NCBI GenBank assembly: GCA_019634615.1
Contig: JAHCAZ010000011.1
Location: 1 to 64,000, forward strand
Direction: 5' to 3'
Source: Opitutaceae bacterium
GTDB lineage: Bacteria > Verrucomicrobiota > Verrucomicrobiia > Opitutales > Opitutaceae
DNA length: 64,000 nt
In this document: positions 16,369-26,607 of the stretch, piece after piece
Numbering within the stretch: the first letter of the stretch is position 1
How the letters are laid out: each line of letters begins with the position of its first letter
Made by a program: the position numbers and the translations under genes
Notes under the pieces: model-generated
The model's input: only the letters and a program-made list of their open reading frames with translations
The model's database searches: none
Told to the model about the DNA's origin: nothing

Positions 16369-18708
16369 ATGAAGATTACTGTTGCGACAGCAGCACGACG
16401 TGCCGGCCTTGCCCTCACCTGGGCCTGTTCGGCTACCCTGATTCTTGCACAGGCCGTACCTGATAAGACGACCGAACCGGAGGAAGAAGTGATCACCACA
16501 CGCGACGTGGTGAAGCTCGAGGATATCACGGTAGCCACGACCATCGAGAGTTACCACCAGTCCACCTCCTCGATGGCGGCCAAGCTGCCGATGGAGATCA
16601 AGGAAATCCCCATTTCGCTCCAGATCATGAACGCTTCCGCGATCATGGATCGCAATGCGGTCACCTTGGTCGACGTGTTCGGCTATGTGGTCGGCGCCAA
16701 CCAGTCGCAGGGAAACATCAACGGATTCACGTTCCGCGGTTTCCCGAATACCGGCAGCTACACCCAGAACATCCAGTTCGACGGCCTCATGGGTCCCACG
16801 CTCAAGAAGGCGGCGACCAGCGCGGCAAACGTGGACAGCATGGAGTTCCTGAAAGGCCCCAACGGCGTGCTCTATGGCCAGATGAATCCCGGTGGCTTGC
16901 TCAATATCGTGACGAAGAGCCCCAAGGAAAAGCGCGAATCCAACGTGCGCGTCACCGCGGGCTTTTACGCTGGCGAGTTCACCGATTTCGGCGACGGCAA
17001 AGTCACTAAAAGCATCAGTCTGGACAACACCGGTCCAGTCCCCGGCGTAAAGGGGCTTTACTATCGCATCATCGTGGATGCCAGCAGCGCGCCGAATTCG
17101 CGGCCAGGGAATTGGAGTCACGCCTATTCCATCTATCCTTCGCTGACCTACAAATGGAGCCCGGAGACGTCGTTCACCGTGAAGATGGAAGCGAGCAAGG
17201 ACAACCGCCGGCAGGATGACGGCGTGATGCCGATCTTCACGAGCACCACGGCTTACGGCGAAAGTGCGACCTTCGTCACGGCTCCTCTCAACACGGTCTA
17301 TAACGACAACAAGGACACGGCGTGGGACCGCGGCCAGGCCTTTGCCACATTCTTCCGGACGAAGCTTGGTTCAGACTGGCACGTCCGGTTTCAATCCCGT
17401 TCTGTCTGGCACGTCGACCAGGTGCGCGAACTTACGTTCAACAATGCGAATACTTGGAAGAATCCGACCGGTTCATACGCCACGCGCTACTCGTACGCCA
17501 CGCCGTCCCTGGTCGTGGCCCGCCAGTACAACAACGTGAAGAACGGTCACCGTTACAATTTTGCCGATCTCAATGTCTTCCGCGACTTCAAGACGGGTGA
17601 CGTCAAGCATACGGTGATTGTCGGTGTGGGAGGCGGCTACGAGGAGTTCTACAACAAGCGCCTGGCATTTGGCCCCAACCAGCCCACCTCATGGAGCCCT
17701 GCGACCAACATCCCGCTGGCCCTCAACCTGTTCAACCCGATATTGAACCAAGTCGAGGCGTATCCTGCCGACGGCACCGGGGCCACGAACCAGCAGACCA
17801 ACCAAGTCGCGTTGGGCCAGTACATCTCCGATCAGATCAAGTACGGAAAGCTGAACTTGTCGCTCGGCCTCCGCCATGACCATCAGACGGTCGAGGTCAC
17901 CGACTGGATCCGTGGCACCACGGGCAACACCATGCTCGACGTCTACACCAAGCAGGCCGGTGCCGTGTACGCGCTCACCTCGACGCTCTCGACCTACGGC
18001 AGCTTCAGCCAATCGATCAAGCCACAGACGAACATCGCCTACGATATCAATGGCAAGACGGGGTTCCCGCCCGAGTCCGGTGAGCAACTGGAAGCCGGGT
18101 TCAAGTTCGAGGCGGAGGAACGAAACCTGAACGCGAGCATCGCGGTCTATGAGATCACCCGGACCAACGTCGTGGTCCCGACCGGCCAGAATTTCGCGGC
18201 CCCGACCGGTGAGGCCCCGCTGGGGGCGGCGATCTCCCGCTTGGATGGCGAGCAGAAGAGCACAGGCGTGGAACTCGAGGTCCAGTGGCAGCCGGCTCCG
18301 AACTGGCAGATGCAGGGCGGCTTGGCCAACTCCAAGGCACGGATCACTAAGTCCGAGCGGAATCCGACCTCGATCGGCAAAGACCTAATCAACGCGCCGC
18401 GCCTCACCGCCAATTTCTGGACCCGGTATAATTTTACCAGTGGCGCGCTTAAGGGCCTTGGTGTCGGCACCGGCATCATCTACGTCGACGATGCCTGGGG
18501 TGGCGATCCAACGTCGGCGGTTTACTTCAAGATGAAGTCCTGGAGCCGCGTGGATGCCTCGCTCTACTACAAGTGGAAGCGCTACGACCTTGCGGTAAGC
18601 ATCCAGAACCGCCTCGACAAACGCTACATCGCCTCCGCCTTCAGCGCCCAGGTGTTGAACGTCGGCGAGCAGCGCAAGATCACATTCTCCGCCGGTACGA
18701 AGTTCTAA
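16369..18708 (+). CDS. TonB-dependent siderophore-type outer-membrane receptor
   Basis: A 779-residue protein with an N-terminal signal (residues 1-27, LILAQA). The plug domain (about 55-190) carries IPISLQIMNASAIMDRNAVTLVDVFGYV, FTFRGFPN, VEFLKGPNGVLYGQMNPGGLLNIVTK-type motifs (here MEFLKGPNG), which are the TonB-siderophore receptor (FhuE/FpvA-like) signature. A long beta-barrel ending in the aromatic KF (ITFSAGTKF) follows. It would import a ferric chelate or another large ligand across the outer membrane. It is first in the unit after box 2; a hairpin at 18740 separates it from the binding-protein genes. Confidence 0.9.
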   Translation: MKITVATAARRAGLALTWACSATLILAQAVPDKTTEPEEEVITTRDVVKLEDITVATTIESYHQSTSSMAAKLPMEIKEIPISLQIMNASAIMDRNAVTLVDVFGYVVGANQSQGNINGFTFRGFPNTGSYTQNIQFDGLMGPTLKKAATSAANVDSMEFLKGPNGVLYGQMNPGGLLNIVTKSPKEKRESNVRVTAGFYAGEFTDFGDGKVTKSISLDNTGPVPGVKGLYYRIIVDASSAPNSRPGNWSHAYSIYPSLTYKWSPETSFTVKMEASKDNRRQDDGVMPIFTSTTAYGESATFVTAPLNTVYNDNKDTAWDRGQAFATFFRTKLGSDWHVRFQSRSVWHVDQVRELTFNNANTWKNPTGSYATRYSYATPSLVVARQYNNVKNGHRYNFADLNVFRDFKTGDVKHTVIVGVGGGYEEFYNKRLAFGPNQPTSWSPATNIPLALNLFNPILNQVEAYPADGTGATNQQTNQVALGQYISDQIKYGKLNLSLGLRHDHQTVEVTDWIRGTTGNTMLDVYTKQAGAVYALTSTLSTYGSFSQSIKPQTNIAYDINGKTGFPPESGEQLEAGFKFEAEERNLNASIAVYEITRTNVVVPTGQNFAAPTGEAPLGAAISRLDGEQKSTGVELEVQWQPAPNWQMQGGLANSKARITKSERNPTSIGKDLINAPRLTANFWTRYNFTSGALKGLGVGTGIIYVDDAWGGDPTSAVYFKMKSWSRVDASLYYKWKRYDLAVSIQNRLDKRYIASAFSAQVLNVGEQRKITFSAGTKF

Positions 18709-18739
18709 CTCTCCGCTTCATACCTGCTGGGTATCGCTT

Positions 18740-18774
18740 CGCCCGTCATGCCGCAAGTGTGACGGGCGATTTTG
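18740..18774 (+). terminator. hairpin with T-run (terminator or attenuator)
   Basis: CGCCCGTCA (18740-18748) pairs perfectly with TGACGGGCG (18760-18768) across an 11-nt loop and is followed by ATTTTG. It lies 31 bp after the TonB receptor gene and 58 bp before the next gene. No new 38-bp box lies between them, so it probably trims downstream expression rather than ending the operon. Confidence 0.55.
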
Positions 18775-18832
18775 TCCCTAACCCGGTTTCAGCCACCGGT
18801 CCTGGACCGGTCGCAACCGCCAGCAAGCATCC

Positions 18833-19912
18833 ATGAGAATGATCCGGAACCGAATTGCCGTCATCTTGGCCCTGGTGGCCACCACGTTTGGGTTGGGCCT
18901 CGTCTCCGCCCAGGGCCAATCGCCGGAGCCGGTCCGGCTCCGCCTCAGCCTCATCGATCCCTTGCTCACGATGCTGGCCGAGAGCCTGGGCCACTTCCGC
19001 GCCGAAGGCCTGGAAGTGCAGATCGTCAAGGTCGAGTCCGTCTCCAGCGAGGACTACCTGATGCAGGAGCCCCTTGTGGAGGGGCGCTTGGACGCCTCCT
19101 ATCATTGGTTCCACCACGTCGTCTTCGGCCGGCGACACAATCTCCCGGTTAAGGCGGTCCTCAAGGTTTGTGACGCTCCGGGCATCAAGGTGCTGGTGGC
19201 CAATCGCCTGAAGGATGAAATCAAGAGCGCGGCCGATTTCAAAGGCCGCTACATCGCCGAGGGCGCCGGCTACGCCACGAAGAGCGTGCTCATGAACTAT
19301 CTCGCCCGGCAGGCTGGGCTACCGCGGGGCAGCTATACGCCGGTGAATCAGGAGGTCGAGGGCCGGCTGGAGCATATACTGGCAGGACTGAAGGACGGTC
19401 GCGTGGACGTGATGGCCTTCATGGAGCCGATGACCTCGGCCCTCCTTGCCACCAATCAGACCACGGTGCTCTACGACCTCACGACTAAGGCGGGCACCGA
19501 GCAGGCGCTGGGCGCCGCCTGGCCGGCGCAGTGCGTCTTCGTGTCCGATCGGTTCATCGCCGAGCACCCGGCGACGGTGCAGCATCTCGTCAATGCGTAC
19601 GTGCGCACTCTGCGCTTCGTCAACGCGCACACCGCGGAGGAAATCGCGGACCGGCTGCCGGCCAGTTACTTCGCCGGCAAGGAGCGGACCCGGGAGGTGG
19701 AGCGCATTCGCAAGTTCCTGCCGATGATGGCGCGCGATGACTACGCATTCACCGCGGCCTCGGCCAAGCTGGTGCTTGATACCGTCCTGACGTCGGCTTT
19801 TGACCAGAGCGCCGAGGGGCAATTCCGCGCCACGGGAGAAAACGACCGCGTCGCGGCCGATGCGCTCTACACGAACGAATTCGTCGACCGGGCCATGGCG
19901 GCGATCAAATAG
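18833..19912 (+). CDS. NMT1/SsuA-like ABC-type substrate-binding protein
   Basis: A 359-residue protein with a signal peptide (about 1-27, GLVSAQG). It is of the NMT1/THI5/SsuA class: RLRLSLIDPLLTMLAESLGHFRAEGLEVQIV, ADFKGRYIAEGAGYATKSVLMNYLARQAGL and RVDVMAFMEPMTSAL. This class binds sulfonates, nitrate, thiamine precursors or related small molecules. The N-terminal half of the fusion protein at 30011 is a close paralogue (GAGYATKAVITGYLAHKAGLPRGSY). No permease or ATPase is encoded nearby. Confidence 0.85.
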   Translation: MRMIRNRIAVILALVATTFGLGLVSAQGQSPEPVRLRLSLIDPLLTMLAESLGHFRAEGLEVQIVKVESVSSEDYLMQEPLVEGRLDASYHWFHHVVFGRRHNLPVKAVLKVCDAPGIKVLVANRLKDEIKSAADFKGRYIAEGAGYATKSVLMNYLARQAGLPRGSYTPVNQEVEGRLEHILAGLKDGRVDVMAFMEPMTSALLATNQTTVLYDLTTKAGTEQALGAAWPAQCVFVSDRFIAEHPATVQHLVNAYVRTLRFVNAHTAEEIADRLPASYFAGKERTREVERIRKFLPMMARDDYAFTAASAKLVLDTVLTSAFDQSAEGQFRATGENDRVAADALYTNEFVDRAMAAIK

Positions 19913-19924
19913 CCGGGGCGGACC

Positions 19925-21040
19925 ATGCGCGGCATACTGGGTGCGAAGGTAGCGGCCATGAGGGTAGCTGACGCCACCGGCCAGGTTTGTCTCGGCTTGG
20001 GCCTGCTGGCGCTCGGCCTCGTCGCCGTCCATGGCCAGGGCGCTGCGCCCGACGCGCTGCCGGCGTACGAGCCCAGCACGGCCAACGTGCATGGCGTGGT
20101 GCGGATCCACGACAGCGAGCTCACGCAGCATCTGGTGCATCTTTGGCAGGATCGTTTCCTCAAGCTGCACCCACTGGTGCGCTACAAGGAATACACCGTG
20201 CCGGCGTGGTTCAACGGCCTCTGTGCCGGCACCGCCGACCTCGCGTTTGCCGGACGGCGCGCTTATCGGTCCGAGCTCAAGGCCTTCGAGAGCATCTACG
20301 GATATCCGGTGACCGAGCTCGTATTTGCCACCGGCGGCTTCAACCAGCGCAAGGGCAACACGCCCGGGGTGATCATCTTCGTCCACAAGGACAATCCCCT
20401 GCGCGGCCTCACCCTCGATCAGCTGGACGGAATCCTTGGTGCCGAGCGGACGGGCGGGTGGGAGCGCACGCAATGGACGACCGCCGCGGCGCGCGGGCCG
20501 GAAAAGAACATCCGGACTTGGGGGCAGCTTGGCCTCACTGGCGAGTGGGCCAATCAGCCGATCACCATCTTTGGCATCGATGCCACGCTCAGCGGGTGGT
20601 CCGGACTGATCCAGCAGGTGGTCTTCAAGGGCGGCGACAAATGGAACCCGGTCATCCACGAGATCGTTCGCGGGGGCACGGAAGTGCCCGCGGATGCGCA
20701 GATCGTGAATGGCGTGGCGCAGGACCGCTACGCCATCGGCTTCAGCTTCATGCGCGTGGTGGAGCAAAACCCCGGGGTGAAGCCGCTCGCGCTGGCCGCC
20801 AAGCCGGGCGAAGCTTTCGTCACGCCGACGGCGGACAGCTTCCATGCCCGCACCTACCCGCTGGTGACGTCCGTATACATCTACCTCAACCGTCCCCCGG
20901 GCCAACCGCTGCCGCCGCGGCTGCGGGAGTTCCTAACCTTCATCTTGAGCCGGGAGGGCCAGGCCGCGGTGGCCGAGGATGGCATGTACATCCCGCTCAA
21001 TGCCGAAGCCCTGCAGGCTGAGCGGAAAAAACTGGAGTGA
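19925..21040 (+). CDS. PstS-family binding protein (array copy 3)
   Basis: A 371-residue protein. An internal Met at residue 12 (19958) starts a better signal peptide (GLGLLALGLVAVHGQG). Hinge elements are VIIFVHKDNPLRGLTLDQLDGILGAERTGGWE and [16 protein letters not shown] (near 197). The post-hinge loop FGIDATLSGWSGLIQ replaces the PstS SGT motif and matches the copy at 27774 (YGSDVTLSNWADL), so these two are sister copies. It ends in KKLE. It lies 12 bp downstream of the NMT1-like gene. Confidence 0.85.
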   Translation: MRGILGAKVAAMRVADATGQVCLGLGLLALGLVAVHGQGAAPDALPAYEPSTANVHGVVRIHDSELTQHLVHLWQDRFLKLHPLVRYKEYTVPAWFNGLCAGTADLAFAGRRAYRSELKAFESIYGYPVTELVFATGGFNQRKGNTPGVIIFVHKDNPLRGLTLDQLDGILGAERTGGWERTQWTTAAARGPEKNIRTWGQLGLTGEWANQPITIFGIDATLSGWSGLIQQVVFKGGDKWNPVIHEIVRGGTEVPADAQIVNGVAQDRYAIGFSFMRVVEQNPGVKPLALAAKPGEAFVTPTADSFHARTYPLVTSVYIYLNRPPGQPLPPRLREFLTFILSREGQAAVAEDGMYIPLNAEALQAERKKLE

Positions 21041-21046
21041 CGGCTC

Positions 21047-22108
21047 ATGCACGTTGCGCGATCCATTATTTTGTTCGGGGCCATGGTGGCAGCGGTCATG
21101 GCCGGGCCGTTGCCGGTCGGTGTAGACGATTCGCTCTCGGCCTACCGGCCGGAAGCCAAGGTGACCGGCGTGATCCGGACCTGGGGCAGCCCGCATCTGG
21201 GAGGAGTCCTGCGGCGCTGGCAGGCAGGATTCCGCCGGCACCATCCAGACGCCTGCTTTGAGGACAACCTCAAGAGCAGTGCGATGGCGATTGCCGGACT
21301 GAGCGAATGGACGGCGGACCTCGCGCTGATGGGGCGCCAGATCTATACCTTCGAGTACTACGGCATCTACCGGCGATCGCTCCTGCTCCCGGTCGAGATC
21401 GAGGTGGCGACGGGCAGCATCGATGTGCCCTCCAAGTCTTTCGCGATCGCGGTGTTCGTGCACCGCGACAATCCGTTGTCCCAGCTCACGCTGGGCCAGC
21501 TCGACGGCATTTTCGGGGCCCAGCGTGACGGTGGTTGGCAGGGCATGAAGTGGGTCCGGGAGGTGGCGCGCGGCCCGGAGAAAAATCTTCGCACCTGGGG
21601 CCAGCTCGGCCTCACGGGTGAGTGGGCGGAGAAGCCGATCCATGTCTATGGACCGCCCGGGCTGTATCCCGGAGGCTACTCCTTTTTCCAGCGCAAGGTG
21701 TTGGGTGGCGCGGACACTTGGGCCGAGGGTTTGCGGGAGTATGCCGACCGCCGGCAGATGATGGCGGCTTTGGCCGAGGATCTTCATGGCATCGCGTACA
21801 CGGGTCTCTGTTATGCGACACCTCAGACCAAGGCCGTGGCCTTGGCCGAGACGCCTGCGGGTCCCCATGTCTATCCAACGCGGGAGAGTGTCGCCCGGCG
21901 GTTCTATCCGTTGGCCCGGCCGGTGTACCTCTATTTCGTGCCCGACACGCCAGGGGGTGAACCGGCCAACCCGAAGGTGGCGCCCAAGGTGCGTGAGTTC
22001 ATCCGCTACATCCTCAGCCGCGAGGGGCAACGGGATGTGCTCGACGAGGGCGACTACCTTCCGCTCACCGCGGCGGTGGCGGGCGAGCAACGGCGGAAAC
22101 TCGAGTGA
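21047..22108 (+). CDS. PstS-family binding protein (array copy 4)
   Basis: A 353-residue protein with a signal peptide (about 1-19, AAVMAG). It has [27 protein letters not shown] in lobe 1, then [30 protein letters not shown] and [16 protein letters not shown] near 181. The ligand loop is [13 protein letters not shown], very like GPAGLGAGAITYF of the 28880 copy. It ends in RRKLE. It lies 6 bp after copy 3. Together with 18833 and 19925 it forms a three-gene unit that is duplicated at 27774-32209. Confidence 0.85.
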   Translation: MHVARSIILFGAMVAAVMAGPLPVGVDDSLSAYRPEAKVTGVIRTWGSPHLGGVLRRWQAGFRRHHPDACFEDNLKSSAMAIAGLSEWTADLALMGRQIYTFEYYGIYRRSLLLPVEIEVATGSIDVPSKSFAIAVFVHRDNPLSQLTLGQLDGIFGAQRDGGWQGMKWVREVARGPEKNLRTWGQLGLTGEWAEKPIHVYGPPGLYPGGYSFFQRKVLGGADTWAEGLREYADRRQMMAALAEDLHGIAYTGLCYATPQTKAVALAETPAGPHVYPTRESVARRFYPLARPVYLYFVPDTPGGEPANPKVAPKVREFIRYILSREGQRDVLDEGDYLPLTAAVAGEQRRKLE

Positions 22109-22136
22109 GGCCCGCGCCAACCTGCCGCAACCACTC

Positions 22137-23396
22137 ATGAAGCGATTCGTCTCCAACCTCTACATCCAAGTCTTGATCGCGATCGTGTGCGGCGTGCTGC
22201 TGGGGCAGTTTTACCCCGATTTCGCCGTGCCGCTGAAGCCCTTGGGCGACGGCTTCATCAAGCTCATCAAGATGCTGATCGCGCCCATCATCTTCGCCAC
22301 CGTGGTCGCCGGCATCGCCGGCATGGGCGACATGAAGCGGGTGGGGCGCGTTGGCATCAAGGCGCTCATTTATTTCGAGGTCGTCACGACCATCGCACTC
22401 ATGATCGGGCTGGTTGTTTCCAATGTCTTCCGGCCCGGAGAGGGCGTCCACGCCACGGCCGCCACCCTCGATGCCAGCGCCGTGGCCCATTATGTCGGCG
22501 CCGGCAAGTCGATGGGCTTCGTCGACTATTGCCTCCATGTCATTCCCAACACCTTCATCGGGGCCTTCGTCGAAGGTGAGATCCTCCAAGTGCTGCTGAT
22601 CTCGCTCCTGGTGGGCTTCAGCCTCGCTCGCATGGGGGAGGCGGCCCGGCCATTGATCGACACGATCCATGCCATCGCCGAGATCTTCTTCGGCATCGTG
22701 TCCCTTGTGACGAAGCTGGCGCCGATCGCAGCCTTTGGCGCCATGGCCTTCACGGTCGGAAAGTACGGCCTTGGTTCCCTCACGGCCTTGGCCCGACTGA
22801 TGGCCTGCGTCTACCTGACCTGCGGCATCTTCATCGTCGTGCTCCTGGGCCTGATCGCCCGCCTAGGCGGCTTCAGCCTCTGGAAGATCATCAAGTACGT
22901 CCGCGAGGAACTCCTGATCGTGATCGGCACCTCCTCCTCGGAGGCGGCCCTGCCGGGCCTCATGGCCAAGCTCGAAAAAGCGGGCTGTGCGGAATCGGTC
23001 GTGGGCATGGTCGTGCCGGCCGGCTATTCCTTCAACCTCGACGGCACCTGTATCTACCTGACCATGGCGGCCCTCTTCATCGCACAGGCCACCGATACCC
23101 CACTCATACTGGTCGACCAGCTTGCGCTGCTGGGCGTGCTCCTGCTCACCTCCAAGGGCGCCGCCGGCGTGTCCGGGAGCGGGTTCATCGTGCTCGCCGC
23201 GACCCTGGCCTCGACCGGCAAGGTCCCGGTGGCGGGTATGGCCCTCATCCTGGGCGTCGACCGCTTCATGTCGGAGGCACGGGCGATCACCAACTTCATC
23301 GGCAACACGGTGGCGACCTTCATCGTGGCCCGATGGGACGGGGAGTTCGATGCGACGAAAGCGGGCGACGTCTTGCGGGCCCGCCCCAAGGCCTGA
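22137..23396 (+). CDS. dctA: DctA-type C4-dicarboxylate/cation symporter
   Basis: A 419-residue inner-membrane protein of the dicarboxylate/amino acid:cation symporter (DAACS) family, starting at the ATG at 22137. Family motifs are clear: [61 protein letters not shown] and [22 protein letters not shown]. About eight membrane helices and two re-entrant loops are expected. Family members take up succinate, malate, fumarate or glutamate. It is the last gene of the box-2 unit, 28 bp after a PstS-like gene, which links organic-acid uptake to the binding-protein array. Confidence 0.9.
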   Translation: MKRFVSNLYIQVLIAIVCGVLLGQFYPDFAVPLKPLGDGFIKLIKMLIAPIIFATVVAGIAGMGDMKRVGRVGIKALIYFEVVTTIALMIGLVVSNVFRPGEGVHATAATLDASAVAHYVGAGKSMGFVDYCLHVIPNTFIGAFVEGEILQVLLISLLVGFSLARMGEAARPLIDTIHAIAEIFFGIVSLVTKLAPIAAFGAMAFTVGKYGLGSLTALARLMACVYLTCGIFIVVLLGLIARLGGFSLWKIIKYVREELLIVIGTSSSEAALPGLMAKLEKAGCAESVVGMVVPAGYSFNLDGTCIYLTMAALFIAQATDTPLILVDQLALLGVLLLTSKGAAGVSGSGFIVLAATLASTGKVPVAGMALILGVDRFMSEARAITNFIGNTVATFIVARWDGEFDATKAGDVLRARPKA

Positions 23397-23425
23397 GGGC
23401 CGGAGGGCCTTGGACGGTGGTTTTC

Positions 23426-23463
23426 CTGAAACAAAATTCAGCTACGGTTCAGTTAGATTTTAG
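23426..23463 (+). promoter_or_regulatory. 38-bp regulon box, site 3
   Basis: CTGAA (23426), TTCAG (23437), TTCAG (23448) and TTTAG (23459) at 11-bp steps, which is the best match to the consensus. It lies 105 bp before the ATG at 23569. No other box is found until 41523, so this one site probably serves the whole 18-kb operon 23569-41508. Confidence 0.85.
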
Positions 23464-23568
23464 TCTCGGCAGGCATTCTGCCCGGGTCGGTGCCCGTCAT
23501 GCCGTCGGCTTCGATCCGTTACCCTCCCTGTTTCGCGACCAACTGCCCGAAGACTAGCGCCTATCCCC

Positions 23569-24792
23569 ATGAATCTACGATCCACGTTTTGCCTGCTGTT
23601 GGTGGTGCTCGTGAGCCGCCTGCCGGCCTTGGCCGGCGATTCCGCGCCGCTTTCACCCGCGGACTTCGTCCGGCAGGGCACGCCGGCAGATGAACCGGTG
23701 AAACCCTTCAGTGGCAGCGCCGCGGAGCGCCGCACCCGGCTCGCGGAGCGGGCGCGAAGCGTCTCGGGGCTGCGGTTCGACCTGTCCGGCCTGCCGTCCT
23801 ACCAGCCGAAGGCAGAAGTCGAGGGCCGGCTGAGGTTGTGGGGCAACAATTACGTGGGCGACTCCGGGCTGGCTGGTCGCTGGTGCGAGGCCTTCAAGCA
23901 GTACCACCCCGACGTGGAGTTCGAGTTGGTGCTGCCCACCGCGGCCGTGGCGGTACCCGCGCTTTATTTCGGCCTGGCTGACCTTGGCATGAACCATGAG
24001 CCGACGTTCTATGACTACCTGGGGCATGTCCGCATCCTTGGCTACGAGCCCACGGGCTTCTCTGTGGTCACCGGTTCGCTGGACATCAGCGGCTGGCAAA
24101 ACGCCTTTGCCATCATCGTGCACAAGGACAATCCCCTGGCGAAACTCACCCTGGATCAACTCGACGGTGTATTCGGATCCGCCCGCGCTGGCGGCTGGGA
24201 AGGCAGCAAGTGGCGCCCGGACTTTGCCCGCGGCCCCGAGAAGAATATCCGCACTTGGGGCCAGCTCGGCCTCACGGGAGAATGGGCTGACCGGCGAATC
24301 AATCCGTACGGTTACAGCATTCGCTACGCGACCGCCCTGGAGTTCTCCAACAAGATCCTTTGCGGTAGCGACAAGTGGAACGAGGATATCCTAGCGTATG
24401 GCAATTACGTCTCCCCGGAGGGCAAGCGCACCCTGCAGGCGGAGGCGATCATCGCGCAGATGCGCGAGGACAAGCACGGCATCGCCTACATCCGGTGGCA
24501 GAAAGGCTTTGGAAAGGACGTGAAGGTCCTTGCCCTAGCGGAAACCGCCGCCGGTCCCTACTATGATCTCACCGCGGAGAACTTGCAGGCGAGGCGCTAT
24601 CCGCTCTGGGGTGATCAGTCCTTCTGGGTCAGCATCAAGCCCGGGACGCGGATCGACCCCAAGATCGCCGCATTCATCCGTTTCATCCTGAGTCGCGAAG
24701 GCCAGCAGCTGGTGATGGAAGATGGCAAATACCTGCCCCTGCCTGCCGCTGCGGTCGAAGCTGAACTGGCCAAGCTGGCCAAGGTTGAATGA
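23569..24792 (+). CDS. PstS-family binding protein (array copy 5)
   Basis: A 407-residue protein with a signal peptide (1-23, RLPALAG) and an extra N-terminal stretch of about 60 residues before the domain (FDLSGLPSYQPKAEVEGRLRLWGNNYVGDSG). Hinge elements are AIIVHKDNPLAKLTLDQLDGVFGSARAGGWE and [16 protein letters not shown] near 228. The loop YGYSIRYATALEF groups it with copies 26608 and 33415. It ends in AKLAKVE, slightly off the usual KLE. It is the first gene of the long operon after box 3. Confidence 0.85.
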   Translation: MNLRSTFCLLLVVLVSRLPALAGDSAPLSPADFVRQGTPADEPVKPFSGSAAERRTRLAERARSVSGLRFDLSGLPSYQPKAEVEGRLRLWGNNYVGDSGLAGRWCEAFKQYHPDVEFELVLPTAAVAVPALYFGLADLGMNHEPTFYDYLGHVRILGYEPTGFSVVTGSLDISGWQNAFAIIVHKDNPLAKLTLDQLDGVFGSARAGGWEGSKWRPDFARGPEKNIRTWGQLGLTGEWADRRINPYGYSIRYATALEFSNKILCGSDKWNEDILAYGNYVSPEGKRTLQAEAIIAQMREDKHGIAYIRWQKGFGKDVKVLALAETAAGPYYDLTAENLQARRYPLWGDQSFWVSIKPGTRIDPKIAAFIRFILSREGQQLVMEDGKYLPLPAAAVEAELAKLAKVE

Positions 24793-24832
24793 TCGCACAG
24801 AATTTCCCAGCAACCGTCATCTCATCAAAAAC

Positions 24833-26590
24833 ATGAACACTCCCACCTTCACCCGCCTGGGTGCCCGCCGGCTCTTGGCTGCGGCCTGTGCCGCGATGCT
24901 GGCTCTCGCCGCCGCCGCGGCTCCGACCAACGTGCTGATCCGCGTGCCGGCCGGTTCGCCGACTCCGGCCGGTCTGCCCGAACTGCTCGCCCAGTGGCGC
25001 CAGTCCGGCCAGGTCGCCAACGTGCTGCTGCTCACCCAGGGCCGGGGCGAGAAGGCAGGCGAGGCAGCCCAGTTCGAGGCGCTCGCGGTGCTGGAGTTTC
25101 CCAGCGAGAACTCCGCCGCCATCTGGGAGAAGGATTCCGCGCCGGCGCTGCCCGCGGGCCTGATCGTGCGCCGCGCGGATGCGCTGGTGCACATTGAGCT
25201 CACGCCGCGCGACTCGAACCGCTCGATTTTCGTGGTCAATGCCTACCGGCCGACCGTCGCGCGCGCGGCCTACAATGAATTTGCGCAGAGTTACATCCGG
25301 CCGCTCTACGAGGCGCAGCGCGCCACGAAGCATGTCGTGCGCAGCACGATGTACCATGAGCACGGCCCCGACGGCCAGACCGACGTTATCGCCGTGATCG
25401 AATATCGCGACTCGGTTGCCTTCGCGGCCATTCCGCCACTCAAGCTCGCGATCCGCGAGAAGCTTACCGCGACCAATCCGGGCTACGCCAAGTATGACCA
25501 GGTCAAGGGCACCCTGCGCCAGGACCTCGGGGGCACGTTCGCGACCTACACCGAGTTGCCGCCGCCGGACCTCAGCGACCTGCCGGCTTACAAGCCTGAA
25601 ACCAAGATTGTCGGCGGCGTGCGCATCGTTGGCAGCGAGCTGAAGAATGCGGTCCCTTATCTGGCCGAGGGTTTTCGCAAGTTCCATCCCGAGGCCCGCA
25701 TGGTCGTGAGCCACATCCCGAGCAGCGAGGGCGGCATCGCCGGCCTTTACTGCGGGATCTCCGACGTCGCGCCGATGGGTGATGACGCGAAGATCACCGA
25801 CCTCATGCCGTTCTTCAATGCGTACGGCTACATGCCGACCGAGATCTCGGTAGCCACCGGCGGATACGAGAAGCGCGGTTCGCTCTTCGCCTGGGCCATT
25901 GTCGTCAGCCGGGACAATCCCCTCGATGAGATCTCCGTGGACCAGTTGGAGCGCGTCTTCGGCGCCGAGCGGACCGGCGGCTGGGTCCTGGAGAACAACA
26001 ACTACCTCTACACCGGGCGATTCGCCCGCGGGCGGGAGACCAATATACGCACGTGGGACCAACTCGGGCTCAAGGGTGAGTTTGCCGGCCGGGAGATCGA
26101 GACCTTCGGCTACTGTGCTCCCGGTTTCGCGACGTATTTCGAGCGCAACTGGTTCCACTGGTCGAAGAAGTGGAACCCGAATTTCCGTGAGTATGTGGAG
26201 ACGAAGCAGACCACGCCAGATGCGGCCGGGGCCTCGGTCGACAGCCAGCGCCCCTTGGAGGAGTTGAAGACAAACAAGTTTGCGATCGGCATCGCCGCCC
26301 TGATGCACGCCAAGAACCACCCGCACGTCAAAGTGCTCAAGGTGATCGGCAAGGCCGGCGGGCCGGCGGTGGCCCTAACGCCCGACAACGTCGCCAATCG
26401 CACTTATCCCCTGATTCGTGACGCGTTCTTCTACGTGAACAAGCCTCCCGCCGGAAAGCTCGACCCGCGCGCCCGCGAGTTCATGCGCTTCGTGCTCAGT
26501 CGCGAGGGCCAGCAGATCATCGCCAGCGTCGGCTACTATTACCCGCTCAAGGCCGACTACCTCAGGGAGCAGCTCAGGAAGCTGGACTGA
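24833..26590 (+). CDS. fusion: tandem ferredoxin-like (ABM/NIPSNAP-type) region plus PstS-like domain
   Basis: A 585-residue protein starting at the ATG at 24833. After the signal peptide (ending AALALAAAAA) come about 220 residues that look like two dimeric alpha-beta barrel units: FEALAVLEFPSENSAAIWEK in the first and VVNAYRPTVARAAYNEFAQSYIRPL with DVIAVIEYRDSVAFA in the second. The PstS-like domain (about 250-585) follows with WAIVVSRDNPLDEISVDQLERVFGAERTGGW and TWDQLGLKGEFAGREI near 405. The loop YCAPGFATYFE groups it with 34608 and 40423. The first part resembles NIPSNAP/ABM proteins only by pattern. The fusion is unusual and periplasmic. Confidence 0.75.
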   Translation: MNTPTFTRLGARRLLAAACAAMLALAAAAAPTNVLIRVPAGSPTPAGLPELLAQWRQSGQVANVLLLTQGRGEKAGEAAQFEALAVLEFPSENSAAIWEKDSAPALPAGLIVRRADALVHIELTPRDSNRSIFVVNAYRPTVARAAYNEFAQSYIRPLYEAQRATKHVVRSTMYHEHGPDGQTDVIAVIEYRDSVAFAAIPPLKLAIREKLTATNPGYAKYDQVKGTLRQDLGGTFATYTELPPPDLSDLPAYKPETKIVGGVRIVGSELKNAVPYLAEGFRKFHPEARMVVSHIPSSEGGIAGLYCGISDVAPMGDDAKITDLMPFFNAYGYMPTEISVATGGYEKRGSLFAWAIVVSRDNPLDEISVDQLERVFGAERTGGWVLENNNYLYTGRFARGRETNIRTWDQLGLKGEFAGREIETFGYCAPGFATYFERNWFHWSKKWNPNFREYVETKQTTPDAAGASVDSQRPLEELKTNKFAIGIAALMHAKNHPHVKVLKVIGKAGGPAVALTPDNVANRTYPLIRDAFFYVNKPPAGKLDPRAREFMRFVLSREGQQIIASVGYYYPLKADYLREQLRKLD

Positions 26591-26607
26591 CCCCCAGGCC
26601 GACTTCC

